Shown: positions 5,614-6,757 of the stretch, one piece after another
Position numbering within the stretch: the first letter of the stretch is position 1
Layout: each line of letters begins with the position of its first letter
Source: Candidatus Acetothermia bacterium
GTDB taxonomy: Bacteria > Bipolaricaulota > Bipolaricaulia > Bipolaricaulales > Bipolaricaulaceae
DNA length: 6,757 nt
Reading direction: 5' to 3'
Assembly (NCBI GenBank): GCA_003551325.1
Contig: PUMK01000272.1
Span: 1-6,757, forward strand
The notes under the pieces: generated by a model
Seen by the model: only the letters and a program-made list of their open reading frames with translations
What the model was told of the DNA's origin: nothing
Databases searched by the model: none
Made by a program: the position numbers and the translations under genes

Positions 5614-6468
5614 AAGCGGGTGTTCAGGATAGGCACCCCTTTCGGACACGGCTTTTCCTTCGGGCATGACGCCAACGCCAAATATTACGGCTCGTTTGTC
5701 TTTGCAGATGAAAGCGGATGGGGAGACTTCAACTCTGTTACACATAACGAGTTCGCCATTCGCGCCGCCGGCGGTCTGCGCCTCCATGCGCCGTATGAAA
5801 CATACCCCTATCTCAACGCGGTTCAGTTCCGTCTTGAGTACCCCCATGGCCATTGGACATGGAGCGCCAATACTGATGGCCATATGAGTTGCCCCTGGGA
5901 GGACCCTATAGCTGGAGAACATCGGCTTACACTAGAAACCCGCCATGCGCCTTGGACAACATCCGTTCCTGTTCTGTCCTTCGTACACAGAGGGGATCCG
6001 GTCATTGATGATTTTCGGTGGACCGAAGTGTATTTCGAGGGATGGGTGGAGGCTTGGGCCTTCTACACCTCCAGTGACCGCAGCATCAAGGCCAACTTCG
6101 CGGGCGTCGACACGGTCCAGCTCCTCGACGCGCTTGCGGGTATGCCCGTCACCACCTGGAACCTCCAGGCCCAATCCGAAGAGGTCCGCCACATCGGGCC
6201 CGTAGCCCAGGACTTCAACGCGAGCTTTGGGTACCTCTTCGGCGAGGTGGAGAGAGAGCTTCACATCAACACCATGGACGCCGTGGGCGTGTCGCTCGCC
6301 GCCTCGCAGGGCCTCTACACGCTCGTTCAGCAGCAGGCGGGGGAGATAACTCAGCTCACTGCGGAGAACGCACAGCAGACAGGGCAGATCGCACAGCAAG
6401 CAGAGGAGATCGAAGACCTACGTGCACGGTTGGAGGCCCTGGAGAAGCTGGTCCAGGGAAGCGAGTAG
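5314..6468 (+). CDS. Exported fibre-like paralogue with a different central domain and S74-like C-terminus
   Basis: 384 residues. The signal peptide (about 1-27) and N-terminal module (28-107) are nearly the same as in the preceding paralogue. The beta-roll repeats are absent. Instead, residues 108-127 lead to FVFADESGWGDF and EFAIRAAGGLRLH (128-157), which match the same short segment of the paralogue. Next comes a unique, Trp/Tyr/His-rich, probably beta-structured region (about 158-250, with WTWSANTDGH and FRWTEVYFEGW) that I do not recognise. The S74-like chaperone begins at SDRSIK, giving Ser-254 and Lys-259 as the likely self-cleavage dyad, and includes IGPVAQDF. The coiled coil (about 336-381) has one extra heptad, TGQIAQQ (356-362). 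The central DNA is less GC-rich (52-55% in two counted 60-base lines, against 65% in one line of the chaperone part). Likely role: trimeric surface or released fibre with a distinct binding head (inference). Confidence 0.86.
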   Translation: MGRKTWVGTLVLTLVGVCVGAHMACAAEMVFRVERVTGDLWAKGWIETATGFKFPDGTTMTTAALGNGNGWSLTGNSGTNPDTHFLGTTDDVAFEIRTNNKRVFRIGTPFGHGFSFGHDANAKYYGSFVFADESGWGDFNSVTHNEFAIRAAGGLRLHAPYETYPYLNAVQFRLEYPHGHWTWSANTDGHMSCPWEDPIAGEHRLTLETRHAPWTTSVPVLSFVHRGDPVIDDFRWTEVYFEGWVEAWAFYTSSDRSIKANFAGVDTVQLLDALAGMPVTTWNLQAQSEEVRHIGPVAQDFNASFGYLFGEVERELHINTMDAVGVSLAASQGLYTLVQQQAGEITQLTAENAQQTGQIAQQAEEIEDLRARLEALEKLVQGSE

Positions 6469-6549
6469 GACAGGCTGATCAGCTGGCTGGGCAGGCGCGC
6501 CTGAGGAGGGTGAGACCTGCCTGGCTGGTTCAACGTCCCTTGTTCCCCG
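6073..6549 (+). repeat. 3' homology block shared by the two fibre genes, copy 2
   Basis: Partner of 4480-4935. It contains a 21-bp in-frame insertion (6379-6399) relative to copy 1. The homology continues past the stop codon through the hairpin and the TCCCTTGTTCCCC tail. Confidence 0.82.
6485..6526 (+). terminator. Hairpin after the second fibre gene, probable terminator
   Basis: The left arm GGGCAGGC (6489-6496) is identical to the one after the first fibre gene. The right arm (6515-6522) reads ACCTGCCT, so one pair becomes G-T and the innermost pair is lost, but the extended stem 6485-6526 still forms. It starts 17 nt after the stop codon, the same distance as in the first unit. No T-run follows. 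The stretch 6550-6664 shows no supported gene. Confidence 0.5.
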
Positions 6550-6664
6550 CTTGGCTAGACGCACGGGGCGCTGCTGAGGCCGCTGGTCGGCCGGATGGAG
6601 GTGAGCGCGCAGCCCAACCCGCGCCCTGAGAAATCGCGCAGTTGCCCATGCCACACAAACTACA

Positions 6665-6747
6665 GCGATCGCGATGGCGCCATTTCACAAAAATTTCACG
6701 TTTCTTTGACGCTCGGGGTCTAGTGTGGTCCAAGGAGGGGCACATGG
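6665..6747 (+). repeat. Conserved intergenic box, copy C
   Basis: The core from ATTTCACG through GGGGTCTAGTGTGG matches copy A. The upstream heptamer is altered (TTTCACA), so only one intact TTTCACG remains. The TGGCCC/GGGCCA dyad is degenerate, but a nearby alternative, GGGGC (6737-6741) with GCCCC (6747-6751), can form. Its presence here, one unit length after copy B, marks the start of a third unit. Confidence 0.72.
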
Positions 6748-6757
6748 CCCCAGACGA
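6744..6757 (+). CDS. Probable gene start, truncated by the window edge
   Basis: ATG 6744 is preceded by AAGGAGGGG (6732-6740), a strong ribosome binding site at suitable spacing, within box C. Only MAPD can be read before the window ends. The in-frame GTG 6723 is an alternative start and corresponds to the start proposed for the FVVRxW gene in the first unit. By position this is likely the first gene of a third unit, possibly another FVVRxW protein. Too little is visible to confirm it. Confidence 0.35.

Noticed and set aside
3406..6468. Prophage tail-fibre locus
   Set aside because: S74-like domains are typical of phage fibres, but both proteins have Sec signal peptides and no other phage genes are in the window.
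3118..6747. The three boxes as ends of an insertion sequence or miniature transposon
   Set aside because: The copies are all in direct orientation at unit starts, with no paired terminal inverted repeats, target-site duplications or transposase.

Overview
This window (about 60% G+C by eye) reads as an accessory locus for secreted proteins in a bacterium. All three large genes are on the + strand, each begins with a Sec-type signal peptide, and none encodes housekeeping functions. There are no tRNAs, rRNAs, transposases or phage structural genes. The fibre-like sequence style (GTNPxTHFLGTTD modules, TVGGGxxNTASG repeats, S74-like C-termini) resembles, from memory, proteins of candidate-phylum bacteria such as Bipolaricaulota/Acetothermia and some environmental Gram-negatives. 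That placement is a guess and cannot be proved from this window.

Layout. Positions 1-323 hold a GC-rich inverted repeat and a possible 43-residue exported ORF (176-307) with a good ribosome binding site. Positions 324-2828 encode an 834-residue secreted multidomain protein: signal peptide, proline-rich segment, trypsin/V8-type serine protease with a visible His/Asp/Ser triad, CARDB-like domain, two near-identical PEGA-like repeats, and a C-terminal module recalling the GADxAE-type segments of fibre and tail-spike proteins. Positions 2829-3175 hold a doubtful 36-codon ORF, inverted repeats, and the first copies of two elements that recur downstream.

From about 2954 to the end the window is a tandem array of repeating units. 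Each complete unit has (i) an approximately 80-bp conserved box (3118, 5036, 6665), (ii) a variable leader, (iii) a strong ribosome binding site and a gene for an exported fibre-like protein, and (iv) a hairpin plus a conserved pyrimidine-rich tail. The two complete genes (3406-4854 and 5314-6468) share 92 of their first 100 residues and about 88% of their C-terminal S74-like chaperone domain, but have different centres. The first carries a run of 15-residue YadA-head-like beta-roll repeats; the second carries a shorter, unrecognised and less GC-rich domain. In the first unit the leader encodes a small 'FVVRxW' protein whose stop codon overlaps the fibre gene start (ATGA); the second unit lacks it. 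A third box at the right edge, followed by a well-spaced ribosome binding site and ATG at 6744, indicates that at least one more unit starts just beyond the window.

Working model (inference): the locus makes cell-surface or released trimeric fibres. The conserved N- and C-terminal modules handle export, assembly and folding, including probable self-cleavage at a Ser-Asp...Lys motif. The central modules are exchanged to diversify the exposed part. The upstream secreted protease has a C-terminal module of similar style and may be part of the same extracellular programme.
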